Source: Halorubrum sp. DM2 | GTDB taxonomy: Archaea; Halobacteriota; Halobacteria; Halobacteriales; Haloferacaceae | Assembly: GCF_901686465.1 (NCBI RefSeq) | Contig: NZ_LR594487.1 | Span: 2,741,773-2,805,772, forward strand | Direction of reading: 5' to 3' | Length of the DNA: 64,000 nucleotides | Shown: piece by piece, positions 45,599 through 54,043 of the stretch | How the letters are laid out: each line of letters begins with the position of its first letter | Position numbering within the stretch: position 1 is the stretch's first letter | Made by a program: the position numbers and the translations under genes | Notes under the pieces: generated by a model | Told to the model about the DNA's origin: nothing | What the model saw: the letters and a program-made list of their open reading frames with translations, nothing else | The model's database searches: none

Positions 45599-46220
45599 CG
45601 ACCTGATAGATAGTGCCGCCGAGCTGGCGGAACACGGTCTCTCGAAGGGCGAAATCGCCGACGAACTGAACGTCTCCCGGGAGACCGCGAGCTGGCTGGT
45701 CGAGCGCGCGGGCGGGTCCGAGGCCGACGACTCGACGGCCGAGACGACCGCGTCCGCCGACATCCACGTCGACTGGTCGGCCCTCGGCCGCGACTCCACG
45801 CGCCTCGGCTACGCGGCGAGCGCGATGGCCGACCTCTTGGCCAAGCAGGGCGAGGAGGTCGATCTCACCGTCGGGGTCGAGAAGGCCGGCGCGCCGCTCG
45901 CGACCGCGGTCGCGGACCGGCTCGACACCGACCTCGGCACGTACGCGCCCGCGAAACATCAGTGGAACGAGGGCGACATCGACGAGCAGGGGGGCGGCTT
46001 CTCGCGGAACTTCGCGGCCATCCGCGACCGCGACTGCTACGTCGTCGACGACATCATCACCTCGGGGACGACGATGCGGGAGTCGATCGACGCGATCCGC
46101 GAACAGGGCGGCGACCCCGTCGCCTGCGTCGTGTTGGTCGACAAGAAGGGGTACGACGAGATCGACGGGGTGCCCGTCTACTCGCTCGTCGATGTCGTCG
46201 CCGTCGACCGCGACGAGTAG
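45585..46220 (+). CDS. gfcR: Sugar-catabolism transcriptional regulator GfcR (PRT-domain)
   Basis: 211 residues. An N-terminal HTH, ELAEHGLSKGEIADELNVSR, is fused to a type I phosphoribosyltransferase-like domain (about 80-205). PRPP loop: RDCYVVDDIITSGTTMRESI (about 155-175). GfcR of Haloferax volcanii is known to activate glucose/fructose degradation genes, and here it sits directly after gdh. MKNVDDL is the start; the longer frame is inside gdh. It overlaps gdh by 14 bases. Confidence 0.92.
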   Translation: MKNVDDLIDSAAELAEHGLSKGEIADELNVSRETASWLVERAGGSEADDSTAETTASADIHVDWSALGRDSTRLGYAASAMADLLAKQGEEVDLTVGVEKAGAPLATAVADRLDTDLGTYAPAKHQWNEGDIDEQGGGFSRNFAAIRDRDCYVVDDIITSGTTMRESIDAIREQGGDPVACVVLVDKKGYDEIDGVPVYSLVDVVAVDRDE

Positions 46221-46355
46221 GCCGTCCGCATCGTCCGGGAGTAGGTCACCGCCCGCGAGGAGCGGACCGCCGCCCTCCAGACCGGTCCGTTCCGCTCTCG
46301 AACCGAACACGTTCCGTGCGGAACCCATTTGCGTCGGCGGCGCATACCGGGCTCC

Positions 46356-46700
46356 ATGACGTTCAGCCCCGAAACCGACGCCGACCCCGAGGAGATCGAA
46401 CAGCGCGTCGAGACGGTTCTCGCCGACAACGACGTGGTCCTCTTCATGAAGGGGAACCGCCTGATGCCGCAGTGCGGCTACTCGAAGCGCGCCGTCGAGC
46501 TGATCAGCCAGCACGTCGAGGAGTTCGAGACGGTCGACGTGTTACCCGCGCTGCCGCAGTACCGCGAGGCGCTGGAGGCCCACAGCGGCTGGGAGACGAT
46601 CCCGCAGACGTTCGTCGACGGGGAGTTCGTCGGCGGCAGCGACGTACTCGCGGAACTCGACGAGCGCGGCGAGCTCGCCGCCGAGCTGGGTGCCGACTGA
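46356..46700 (+). CDS. Monothiol glutaredoxin-like protein
   Basis: 114 residues. The active site MKGNRLMPQCGYSKRAVELI (C in PQCGYS, cf. CGFS in monothiol Grx) and the glutathione-binding ETIPQTFVDGEFVGGSDVL identify the monothiol family used in Fe-S delivery and redox regulation. The N-terminus has an added acidic helix. ATG 46356. Upstream 135-base gap holds no clear gene. Confidence 0.92.
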   Translation: MTFSPETDADPEEIEQRVETVLADNDVVLFMKGNRLMPQCGYSKRAVELISQHVEEFETVDVLPALPQYREALEAHSGWETIPQTFVDGEFVGGSDVLAELDERGELAAELGAD

Positions 46701-46862
46701 GGCATCGCTCCGGCGGGACCGCGCGCCCCCGGCCGAACCTTCCGCCGATCCTTTGCTCTGGAAGGGCAGCCCATATAAACCCACGGTGCCTATACAGGGT
46801 AGAAGCAGCCGTTGCCGCTGCCGCCCCGACCACCGGTTCGACCCCACCGCATTCCACAAACA

Positions 46863-47432
46863 ATGACAGGCCGCGTGTTCCGACTTCATTCGACGCTCGA
46901 ACTGCCACTCGAAGACGTAGAGGCGTACTTCGACGAAGATCCCGATCTGCCGCCGGAGATCGATGACATCGACATCACGCGTCGAAACAACACACTCATC
47001 ATCAAGGCCCTGTCCGACGACGAGTCGATCAGTAAGTACACGCCGACCGCACAGCTGAAGGCGTCGGTCACGGAGACGCGCGTGTGGGAGGAGGAGCCGC
47101 CACGCGCCGGCGGCCCGCAGTGGATGGACGACGAGGAGGAGGAGATCCCCTCCGAGCTGGTCGAGTTCGCCTGCTTCAAGGGCGACCGCGAGACCGTCCT
47201 CCAGAACTCCGCGCTCCAGTATCCGATGTTCTTGGTGCTCCGCGAGATCGCGACCCTCTCGGAGAAGGGGACGCTGACGGCGATCACCGAGGAGAACGAC
47301 GAACTCGAAGCGACCCGGATCGTCGAGGGCGAGCGGCGTCCCGCGAGCATCGAGGTCGTCGAGAGCCCGCAGGGTGCCGGCGAGGGCGACGGCGGCGTCA
47401 ACTGGCGCGATAACGAGTTCATCTCGGACTGA
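46863..47432 (+). CDS. Conserved haloarchaeal protein, DUF7110-like
   Basis: 189 residues, acidic and soluble. It begins TGRVFRLHSTLELPLEDVEA, followed by VTETRVWEEEPPRAGGPQWM and ELVEFACFKGDRETVLQNSA. I recall it as DUF7110 of haloarchaea; function unknown. A TATA-like CCATATAAA about 90 bases upstream leaves a long leader for this class. ATG 46863. Confidence 0.72.
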   Translation: MTGRVFRLHSTLELPLEDVEAYFDEDPDLPPEIDDIDITRRNNTLIIKALSDDESISKYTPTAQLKASVTETRVWEEEPPRAGGPQWMDDEEEEIPSELVEFACFKGDRETVLQNSALQYPMFLVLREIATLSEKGTLTAITEENDELEATRIVEGERRPASIEVVESPQGAGEGDGGVNWRDNEFISD

Positions 47433-47503
47433 GGCGGCGCGCTCACCGCGTGTCACGCGTGCGCCCCGCCACGTCCCGTTCCGACGCCGTTCGACCGCCG
47501 ACG

Positions 47504-47511
47504 CTTTATCC
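47504..47511 (+). promoter_or_regulatory. TATA-like box of the dph6-like gene
   Basis: CTTTATCC, 22-29 bases before ATG 47533. Confidence 0.5.
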
Positions 47512-47532
47512 GTGCGACCCACTCTTTCCGTC

Positions 47533-48246
47533 ATGAGCGATTGGGTGAGCCTCTTTTCCGGCGGGAAGGACTCTTCGTGGGCGCTGTACCGCGCCGTGGA
47601 AGAGGGTCTCGACGTCTCGCGGATGTTGACAGTCCACCCCGCCGGCGACTCGTACATGTACCACACGCCGGCGACGGAGCTCGCCGCGCTCGCCGCCGAG
47701 AGCGTCGGGATCGACCTCGTTGAGGTGTCGCCGGACGACTTCGGCGCGGACGACGTCGACGACGCCGGGGCGCAGGGCGACGCCGAACTGGAGCCGATGG
47801 AAGCGGCCCTCCGAGAGATCGCTGCCGGAAGCGACGTCGACCTCGCGGGCGTCACCGCGGGCGCGGTCGAGAGCGAGTTTCAGACGAGCCGCATTCAGGC
47901 GATGTGCGACCGCCTGGGGATCGACCTGTTCGCGCCGCTGTGGCAGCGTGACCCGGTCGAACTCGCCGAGGCGATGTTCGACGCCGGCTTCGAGATCCGT
48001 ATCGTTCAGGTGGCGGCATACGGTCTCGACGAGTCGTGGCTCGGACGCCGGTACGACGCCGACGCGCTCGACGACCTGCTCGCGCTCCGCGAGGAGTACG
48101 GCGTCCACCCGCTCGGCGAGGGCGGCGAGTTCGAGACGTACGTCGTCGACGGCCCGCACATGGACCGCCGCATCGACCTCACCTACGACGCGGTCTGGGA
48201 GGGCGACCGCGGCCACGTCGAGATCCGGGACGCGCAGCTGAAGTGA
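47533..48246 (+). CDS. dph6: Diphthine--ammonia ligase (Dph6-like PP-loop ATPase)
   Basis: 237 residues. The N-type PP-loop SLFSGGKDSSWALYRAVEEG is at residues 6-25, and the C-terminal GRRYDADALDDLLALREEYG and GEGGEFETYVVDGP match the MJ0570/Dph6 family, which amidates diphthine to diphthamide on elongation factor 2. Archaeal Dph6 lacks the eukaryotic C-terminal RidA-like domains, as here. dph2 is 9 kb downstream. Confidence 0.9.
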   Translation: MSDWVSLFSGGKDSSWALYRAVEEGLDVSRMLTVHPAGDSYMYHTPATELAALAAESVGIDLVEVSPDDFGADDVDDAGAQGDAELEPMEAALREIAAGSDVDLAGVTAGAVESEFQTSRIQAMCDRLGIDLFAPLWQRDPVELAEAMFDAGFEIRIVQVAAYGLDESWLGRRYDADALDDLLALREEYGVHPLGEGGEFETYVVDGPHMDRRIDLTYDAVWEGDRGHVEIRDAQLK

Positions 48247-48305
48247 GTCCGCGGCCGGAGTGAATCCGTGATCGGAGTGAATCCGCGGCCGGCCAAGCCC
48301 GCCCG

Positions 48306-49559
48306 TTACGGCCAGCTGCCGGCCTGATCGTACGCGTCCACGATCCGGCCGATACCGACGACGTACGCGGCGGTTCTGAGGGTGTGAACGTCGTTCGACT
48401 CGTAGGTCTCGACTAGGGTGTCGAACGCGTCCGTAATGACGCGCTCCAACTCCTCGTTGACGCGCTCCTCGGTCCAACTGAACCGCTGGCGGTTCTGGAC
48501 CCACTCGAAGTACGAGACGGTGACGCCGCCCGCGTTCGCGAGGATGTCGGGGACGATGTGGACGTCCCGGTCGGCCAACACGTCGTCGGCGTCGGGCGTG
48601 AGCGGGCCGTTCGCCGCCTCGACGATCAGGTCCGCGCGCACGTCGGCCGCGAGGTCGCCGTCGACGGCGTTCTCCAGCGCGGCCGGGACGAGGCAGTCGA
48701 CGTCGAGCGTGAGCAGTTCGTCGTTCGTGATCTCCTCCGCGCCGGGATAGCCGGTCACCGTTCCGGTCTCGGACTTGTGTGACTTCACCTCGCGCGGATC
48801 GAGGCCGTCGCGATCGAGGATGCCTCCCGAGGAGTCGGAGACGGCGACCACGCTCGCCCCGAGGTCGTCGAGCAGCGCCGCGGCGACCGACCCGGCGTTG
48901 CCGTACCCTTGGACCGCGACCGTCGCGCCCGCGAGGTCGCGGCCGAGCCAGTCGAACGCCTCGCGCGCGGACAGCGCCACCGAGCGCCCGGTCGCCTCGA
49001 CGCGTCCCTCGCTGCCGCCGGAGTCGATCGCCTTCCCGGTGATGACCCCGGGTGCGGTGGTGTTCTCTAAGGTCTCGTAGGTGTCTTTGATCCAGTTCAT
49101 CTCCCGTTGCCCGGTGTTGACGTCCGGCGCGGGGATGTCGCGGTCCTCGCCGATCAGCGGGCGCAGCTCGGTCGCGAACGCGCGGGTGAGCCGCTCTAGC
49201 TCGTCGGCGGAGTAGTCGGCCGGATCGATCGCGATCCCGCCTTTGCCGCCGCCGTACGGAACGTCGACGACCGCGCACTTGTACGCCATCCAGCCGGACA
49301 GCGCCTTCACCTCGTCGCGGGTGACACCCGGATGGTAGCGGATTCCGCCCTTGTACGGGCCGCGGTCGCCGTTGAACTGCGAGCGGTAGGCGCGGACGGT
49401 CTCCAAGGAGCCGTCGTCGCGCTCGAACGTCAGGTTCGTCTCCAACACCCGCTCAGGGGTCTTCAGGCGCTCGATAACGCCCGGATCGGTCTCGACGACC
49501 GCCGCCGCGTCGTCCACCTGCTCTCGCAGACTCTCGAACGGGTTCGCCTCCGAAGACAT
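48306..49559 (-). CDS. gdhB: Glutamate dehydrogenase
   Basis: 417 residues, hexameric GDH interconverting glutamate and 2-oxoglutarate with ammonia. Signatures: [39 protein letters not shown] with the catalytic Lys, [17 protein letters not shown], and the nucleotide-binding [20 protein letters not shown]. Substrate residues and length are standard. Promoter-like CAATTAAC lies about 25 bases upstream. Specific cofactor (NAD or NADP) not determined. Neighbours are CitE-like and MaoC genes. Confidence 0.95.
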   Translation of the reverse strand: MSSEANPFESLREQVDDAAAVVETDPGVIERLKTPERVLETNLTFERDDGSLETVRAYRSQFNGDRGPYKGGIRYHPGVTRDEVKALSGWMAYKCAVVDVPYGGGKGGIAIDPADYSADELERLTRAFATELRPLIGEDRDIPAPDVNTGQREMNWIKDTYETLENTTAPGVITGKAIDSGGSEGRVEATGRSVALSAREAFDWLGRDLAGATVAVQGYGNAGSVAAALLDDLGASVVAVSDSSGGILDRDGLDPREVKSHKSETGTVTGYPGAEEITNDELLTLDVDCLVPAALENAVDGDLAADVRADLIVEAANGPLTPDADDVLADRDVHIVPDILANAGGVTVSYFEWVQNRQRFSWTEERVNEELERVITDAFDTLVETYESNDVHTLRTAAYVVGIGRIVDAYDQAGSWP

Positions 49560-49631
49560 ACTCTCACGTGCTGGCGGCCGGGGGTTAATTGTGGCGGACG
49601 GTCGCGGGGCGTCACGGATCGCGCGCCGCCG

Positions 49632-50513
49632 TCAGCGGTCGGTCTCGGGGGCTCGGTCGAGGATGCCCTCCGCCTGCGCGATGAGCGGCGCGTCGACCAT
49701 CTCGCCGTCGACCTCGAAGACGGCCCGCCCCGCCGACTCCGCCTCGTCGCGGGCGTCGAGGACGGCCCTCGCCCACTCGATGTCCTCCGGGTCCGGGGTG
49801 AACGCCTCCGTGATCGGCCCCACCTGCGCCGGGTGGATCGCGAGCTTCCCGTCGTAGCCGAGCCGCCGTGCGAACGCCGCGTCCTCGCGGAGTCCGGCGT
49901 CGTCCGAGAAGTCCGTGTACACGGTGTCGATCGCGTCGACCTCGGCCGCGCTCGCCGCGAGCACGACGTGTTCCCTGGCGTACAGCACCTCCGTCCCCTC
50001 GTCGGTCCGGGTCGCGCCCACGTCGGCGGCGAGGTCCTCGGCTCCGAACACGAGCGCGTCGGTCGCGTCCGCGGCCGCGATCGATTGCGCCGAGAGGATC
50101 CCCGCCGCGGTCTCGACGAGCGCGAACACGGCGAGATCGCGCCCCCGCTCGGCGCACAGCGCCGCGACGCGGTCGACGCGGTCTGCGGACTCGACCTTCG
50201 GGAGCATCACCGCGTCGAGCCGAACGTCGTCGGTCCCGGCCTCCGCGTCGACCCCGTTTCCCGAATCGCTCCCCAGCACGCCGTCGAGGTCGACCGCGGG
50301 CGACTCGGCGGTCAGCCGGACGCACACCTCCGCGTCCGGGTCGAAGGACGGGTCGGCGAGCACCTCGCCGACCGCCGCTCTCGCCTCGTCCTTCCGAGCG
50401 GGAGCGACGGCGTCTTCGAGGTCGAAACAAATCACGTCGGCTCCGGCCCCGGGGGCCTTTCGCATGAGATCCGGGCTGTCGCCGGGGGAGAACAGGAGGC
50501 TTCGGCGTGGCAT
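49632..50513 (-). CDS. HpcH/HpaI aldolase / CitE-like lyase (L-malyl-CoA or methylmalyl-CoA lyase type)
   Basis: 293 residues, Mg-dependent TIM-barrel CitE-family enzyme. Signatures: PRRSLLFSPGDSPDLMRKAP, GADVICFDLEDAVAPARKDE, FALVETAAGILSAQSIAAAD with the catalytic Glu, DALVFGAEDLAADVG with the metal Asp, and DGKLAIHPAQVGPITEAFTP. Haloarchaea use such enzymes as beta-methylmalyl-CoA lyase or malyl-CoA thioesterase in the methylaspartate cycle; which is not readable. TTTTTAG box 20-28 bases before the ATG. Divergent from the MaoC gene. Confidence 0.9.
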   Translation of the reverse strand: MPRRSLLFSPGDSPDLMRKAPGAGADVICFDLEDAVAPARKDEARAAVGEVLADPSFDPDAEVCVRLTAESPAVDLDGVLGSDSGNGVDAEAGTDDVRLDAVMLPKVESADRVDRVAALCAERGRDLAVFALVETAAGILSAQSIAAADATDALVFGAEDLAADVGATRTDEGTEVLYAREHVVLAASAAEVDAIDTVYTDFSDDAGLREDAAFARRLGYDGKLAIHPAQVGPITEAFTPDPEDIEWARAVLDARDEAESAGRAVFEVDGEMVDAPLIAQAEGILDRAPETDR

Positions 50514-50641
50514 GTGCCGAGGTCCGCGGGCGGACGGCTAAAAACCGCCGGCCGCCTCGTCACGACCCCGCCGCGCTCGCGTCGACGCTCGCCCCGGCGG
50601 AGAGCGGTATCGATTTCACGCGCCCGGTCGACCGCGAGGGC

Positions 50642-51124
50642 ATGACCGGACGCTACTACGAGGAGTTCGCGGTCGGCGAGACGATAGAACACGCGAAGCG
50701 ACGAACGATAAGCGAGGCCGACAACCAGCGGTTCTGCGACATGACGATGAACCAGCAGCCGCTCCACCTCGACGCCGATTTCGCCGCGGAGACGCAGTTC
50801 GGCGAGCGGCTCGTGAACGGGCTGTACACCATGTCGCTCGCGGTCGGCGTCTCCATCCCGGAGACGACCGACGGGACCATCGTCGCGAACCTCTCGTACG
50901 ACGGCGTCGAACACCCGAACCCGGTGTTCCACGGCGACACGATCCGCGCGCGGTCGACCGTCGTCGACAAGCGGGAGACGAGCGACGGCGAGCGCGGCGT
51001 CATCACAATGCGCGTCGAGGCCTTCAAGGTCGTCGACGGCGGCGACGACGTCCTCGTCTGCGAGTTCGAGCGAACGGTGCTCTCCCAGAAGCGACCGGCT
51101 GACGGCGACGGGTCGGCCGACTGA
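50642..51124 (+). CDS. MaoC family dehydratase (mesaconyl-CoA hydratase-like)
   Basis: 160 residues, hot-dog fold hydratase. Family motif: YYEEFAVGETIEHAKRRTIS, ADNQRFCDMTMNQQPLHLDA with the catalytic Asn/Asp/His set, GERLVNGLYTMSLAVGVSI and PVFHGDTIRARSTVVDKRE. Matches MaoC/mesaconyl-CoA hydratase types; a methylaspartate-cycle role is supported by the adjacent CitE gene but is not proven. ATG 50642 is chosen over an upstream open frame. Confidence 0.9.
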   Translation: MTGRYYEEFAVGETIEHAKRRTISEADNQRFCDMTMNQQPLHLDADFAAETQFGERLVNGLYTMSLAVGVSIPETTDGTIVANLSYDGVEHPNPVFHGDTIRARSTVVDKRETSDGERGVITMRVEAFKVVDGGDDVLVCEFERTVLSQKRPADGDGSAD

Positions 51125-51136
51125 CCGGCGCGCCGA

Positions 51137-51715
51137 TCAGTCGCCGTCGCCGGCCAGCAACAGTCCGAGGTAGGAGGTCCGCACCTGCTCGTCCGCGTCG
51201 AGACCCAGTCGGTCGAGCGCCTCTATCGCCGCCTCGCGCGCCGCGTCGACCTCGCGCTCCTCGTCGACCGCGCGTTCGATCTCGACGTACTCGTCGAGAC
51301 CGGCGACGGCGTCGAGCGTGACCGTGAAGCCGTCGTACGACCAGAACTCGCGGCGCTTCTCCACCGTCGCCGCCGGCTCGAACCCGAGGCCGGAGAGGAC
51401 CGACGCGAGCGCCTCGCCGTCGTCGACGCCGGTCTCGTGTTCGGCGCGCGTCTTCGAGGCGTCCTCGAGGAGCGGTCCCTTATAGGTGACCGTCGCCGCC
51501 GCGTCGCGGTCGGTCTCGGCCGACGACACGTCCCCCTCCAGCGGCGTCTCGCGCCGGATCCGGAGCGCCTCGTCGGTCTCGGCGAACTCGCGGTGCGGCG
51601 CGTCGTAGTAGGTGTCGCGCTGCCGGCGGGCGTCCGCGCGCTCGGCGCCGACCGCGCGGAGCCGCTCCCGGGTCGCGTCGAGGTCGGCCGGGACCTTGAT
51701 CTCGACTTCGTACAT
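51137..51715 (-). CDS. CYTH domain protein, class IV adenylate cyclase-like
   Basis: 192 residues. The N-terminal MYEVEIKVPADLDATRERLR has the EIK of CYTH (ExExK) domains; RQRDTYYDAPHREFAETDEA and ALRIRRET follow, then TVTYKGPL and KRREFWSYDGFTVTLDAVAG. CYTH proteins act on triphosphate substrates, as adenylate cyclase or triphosphatase. ATG 51715 chosen by match to the family start. No partner. Confidence 0.9.
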   Translation of the reverse strand: MYEVEIKVPADLDATRERLRAVGAERADARRQRDTYYDAPHREFAETDEALRIRRETPLEGDVSSAETDRDAAATVTYKGPLLEDASKTRAEHETGVDDGEALASVLSGLGFEPAATVEKRREFWSYDGFTVTLDAVAGLDEYVEIERAVDEEREVDAAREAAIEALDRLGLDADEQVRTSYLGLLLAGDGD

Positions 51716-51886
51716 GGCAGTGCGTGCGTCCGGCGCGTTCAAAAGGGACCCGGGACCGCGCTCCGCAGACGGCCGACGGGTCCCACGCGCCGACGCGTCA
51801 GCGGCCGAACCGCCGCCGTTTCCCGCTCGTCGGCGGCCCTCGCGCTGAACCGTGCTTCTTAAGGGTGTAACAGGTGACCTTCAGGT

Positions 51887-52819
51887 ATGAGCGATCAGGA
51901 GCAAGCGGACGCGGCCGACGAGGCCGAAGAGACCGAGACCGAGACCGACGCCGGCGGACTCGAGGACGGCGACTTCGTCCGCGTCGCGTACACGATCCGA
52001 ACGGCCGACGACGGTCGCGTCATCGACACGACCGACAAAGAGACGGCCGAGGACGCCGAGATCGACGTCGACGAGTACGACTTCGAGCCGCGCATCATCG
52101 CGCTCGGTGCGGGCCACGTGTTCCCCTCCGTCGAGGAAGCGTTCGTCGGCGGCTCGGTCGGCGACGAGGGCACCGTCGACGTCCCCGCCGAGGACGCCTT
52201 CGGCGAGTACGACCCCGACGAGGTCGAGACGGTCAAGGCCGACAAGATCCCCGAGGACGACCGCTACCCCGGCGCGCAGATCCAGATCGACAACCGTCAG
52301 GGCCACCTCGAGACGATAATCGGCGGCCGCGCCCGCGTCGACTTCAATCACCCGCTGGCCGGCGAGGACCTCGAGTACGAGTACGAGATCCTCGAAGCCA
52401 TCGACGACCGCGAGGAGCAGGCGTCGGGCATGCTCGGCATGTACCTCCAGGAGGCCCCCGAGGTCCGCATCGAGACGGTCACCGAGGAGGAGGAGACGGT
52501 CACCGAGGACGACGACGGCGAGGAGACCGTCGAGACCGAAGAGGTCGAGAAGGACGTCCTCTACGTCACCGCGACGCAGGCGATGCAGATGAACCAGCAG
52601 TGGATGTTCCAGAAACAGCAGATCGCGCAGGACCTGATGGACCGCCTCGATCTCGACCGCGTCGTGATCGAGGAGGTCATCGAGGGCGGCGGCATGGGCG
52701 GTCTCGGCGGTATGATGGGCGGCATGGGCGGCGGTGCCGGTGATGTCGACATCGAGGAGGCGCTCGAAGACGTCGACGTTGACGCCGACGAGATCGTCGA
52801 CGAGATCGACGAAGAGTAA
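51887..52819 (+). CDS. FKBP-type peptidyl-prolyl cis-trans isomerase (SlyD-like)
   Basis: 310 residues. FKBP domain GDFVRVAYTIRTADDGRVID, followed by EPRIIALGAGHVFPSVEEAF, VGGSVGDEGTVDVPAEDAFG, and HPLAGEDLEYEYEILEAIDD, with an inserted-flap-type region (SlyD). A C-terminal extension of about 120 residues has an acidic helical domain (MQMNQQWMFQKQQIAQDLMD) and a Gly/Met-rich linker (GGMGGLGGMMGGMGG). It acts as a folding chaperone in the cytoplasm. A terminator-like hairpin follows. The extension is unusual compared with bacterial SlyD. Confidence 0.9.
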   Translation: MSDQEQADAADEAEETETETDAGGLEDGDFVRVAYTIRTADDGRVIDTTDKETAEDAEIDVDEYDFEPRIIALGAGHVFPSVEEAFVGGSVGDEGTVDVPAEDAFGEYDPDEVETVKADKIPEDDRYPGAQIQIDNRQGHLETIIGGRARVDFNHPLAGEDLEYEYEILEAIDDREEQASGMLGMYLQEAPEVRIETVTEEEETVTEDDDGEETVETEEVEKDVLYVTATQAMQMNQQWMFQKQQIAQDLMDRLDLDRVVIEEVIEGGGMGGLGGMMGGMGGGAGDVDIEEALEDVDVDADEIVDEIDEE

Positions 52820-52843
52820 CCGATCCCGATCCGCTCGGTCCGT

Positions 52844-52861
52844 CCGAGTCACTCGGTTTTT
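52844..52861 (+). terminator. Hairpin plus T-tract terminator after the FKBP gene
   Basis: CCGAG-TCA-CTCGG (52844-52856) followed by TTTTT (52857-52861), 25 bases after the stop. Confidence 0.65.
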
Positions 52862-52862
52862 C

Positions 52863-52919
52863 CGTAGAACCGTCCCGTTCTCGTAGAACCATCTCGTTTC
52901 CGTAGAGCCACCGCGTTCG
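52863..52919 (+). repeat. Three 19-bp tandem units
   Basis: CGTAGAACCGTCCCGTTCT and two variants with the same 19-base spacing (starts 52863, 52882, 52901). Starts directly after the terminator. No function evident. Confidence 0.75.
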
Positions 52920-53005
52920 CTCGGCGTCGCGTGTGTGGACCGTCCCGCGGGGCGGCGCGGCCGCCGAACAGATCCCTTTTGCCCGCCCGCCCGCCCACAC
53001 CGGAC

Positions 53006-53266
53006 ATGGAGATCGAACGGGCGCGCGAGGACGCGCTGGTCGCCGCGAGCGCCGCGGCGGCGACGGTCGCGGTCGCGCTGCTGTCGAGTTTCACCGCCCT
53101 CGTCTCGGTCGGTCGGCTCCCGACGCTGGCACCGCTCGCTGTGTATGCGCTGTACCTCTTCTCCCGGAAGGGCGGCCCGTACGGCGCGTTCGACACCGCA
53201 CGGAACTGGGCGGTCGCGGCGGCCGCCACGGGCGTCGTCGTCCTCGCCGTCTCCGCGGTGATCTGA
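53006..53266 (+). CDS. Small membrane protein, haloarchaeal, function unknown
   Basis: 86 residues. Two hydrophobic segments, ALVAASAAAATVAVALLSSF and WAVAAAATGVVVLAVSAVI, with TLAPLAVYALYLFSRKGGP between. Resembles short haloarchaeal conserved membrane proteins; no domain recognised. ATG 53006 is preceded by a C-rich stretch, weak promoter. Convergent with the HTR-like gene. Confidence 0.6.
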   Translation: MEIERAREDALVAASAAAATVAVALLSSFTALVSVGRLPTLAPLAVYALYLFSRKGGPYGAFDTARNWAVAAAATGVVVLAVSAVI

Positions 53267-53314
53267 CCCGAGAACCGGGCCGGACCGAGCCGATCGCGCG
53301 GCCACCCGGCCGAA

Positions 53315-54043
53315 TCAGGCGATGTCGCGGCTCGTGTCGACGGCGACCTCGTCGGTGAGCTTCAGCTTCAGCGGCTCCTCGAGGGCCGCGCCGCCGCGGA
53401 ACTTGGAGACGACGAGCCGGTTCGCGATCTCGGTCCCGGTGACGGTGGTGCGGAGGTCGAACACGACGTCCGCGACCTGCTCCGTGACCCGCCTCGTTTG
53501 AGGGTCCTCGCCGCCGCGGAGCGCGTGGAGCACTGCCACCCCGCCGGCGTCGTCGACGCGGGACCGGACCCCGTCGAGGAACTCGGCGTACGCCGACGGG
53601 GCGGTCTCCGCCTCCAGCGGCTCCACGGAGTCGACGATCAGCGTCCCGCTCTCGGGGGGATCCTCGGTCAGTGACGCCGCCTCGTCGAGGTCCCCGGGGT
53701 CGTCCGCGGCCTCGACGCTCGTTTCCTCGTCCCCGTCGAGGCCGAGCGCCGCCTCCACCGCACCGGTCGACCGGACGGTCGTCAGGTACCGACACCGCCG
53801 ACTCCTCGCGAACCGGTTCAAAATAAGTTCCGACTGGCTGTCGGGGTTCGCCTTCAACACGACGACGCTACCGCTCGGGAGCCCTCCGCCGAACTGTCGG
53901 TCCAGCACCGAGATCCCAGTCGGGAGCGCCTCCATACGATCGCTGCCGCCCGTGGACGCTTGGGTCTGTCGATGACGGCTCTCTCGGCCGCCGACGGCCC
54001 CGCTGTCCGCCGTTCCGGGGCCGCCCGCCTCCGCGGTCCTCAC
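53315..54043 (-). CDS. KaiC/RecA-like HTR-like protein with degenerate Walker A
   Basis: 242 residues from GTG 54043, which overlaps the upstream stop (GTGA). KaiC-like start LPTGISVLDRQFGGGLPSGS, but the P-loop position reads VVVLKANPDSQSELIL with no GKT/S, so ATP binding is unlikely. Then SGTLIVDSVEPLEAE (Walker B-like), the C-terminus with NRLVVSKFRGG. Haloarchaea have many such HTR-like/DUF7504 proteins of unknown role. The N-terminal 35 residues are low complexity; ATG 53935 is a possible shorter start. Confidence 0.75.
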   Translation of the reverse strand: MRTAEAGGPGTADSGAVGGRESRHRQTQASTGGSDRMEALPTGISVLDRQFGGGLPSGSVVVLKANPDSQSELILNRFARSRRCRYLTTVRSTGAVEAALGLDGDEETSVEAADDPGDLDEAASLTEDPPESGTLIVDSVEPLEAETAPSAYAEFLDGVRSRVDDAGGVAVLHALRGGEDPQTRRVTEQVADVVFDLRTTVTGTEIANRLVVSKFRGGAALEEPLKLKLTDEVAVDTSRDIA

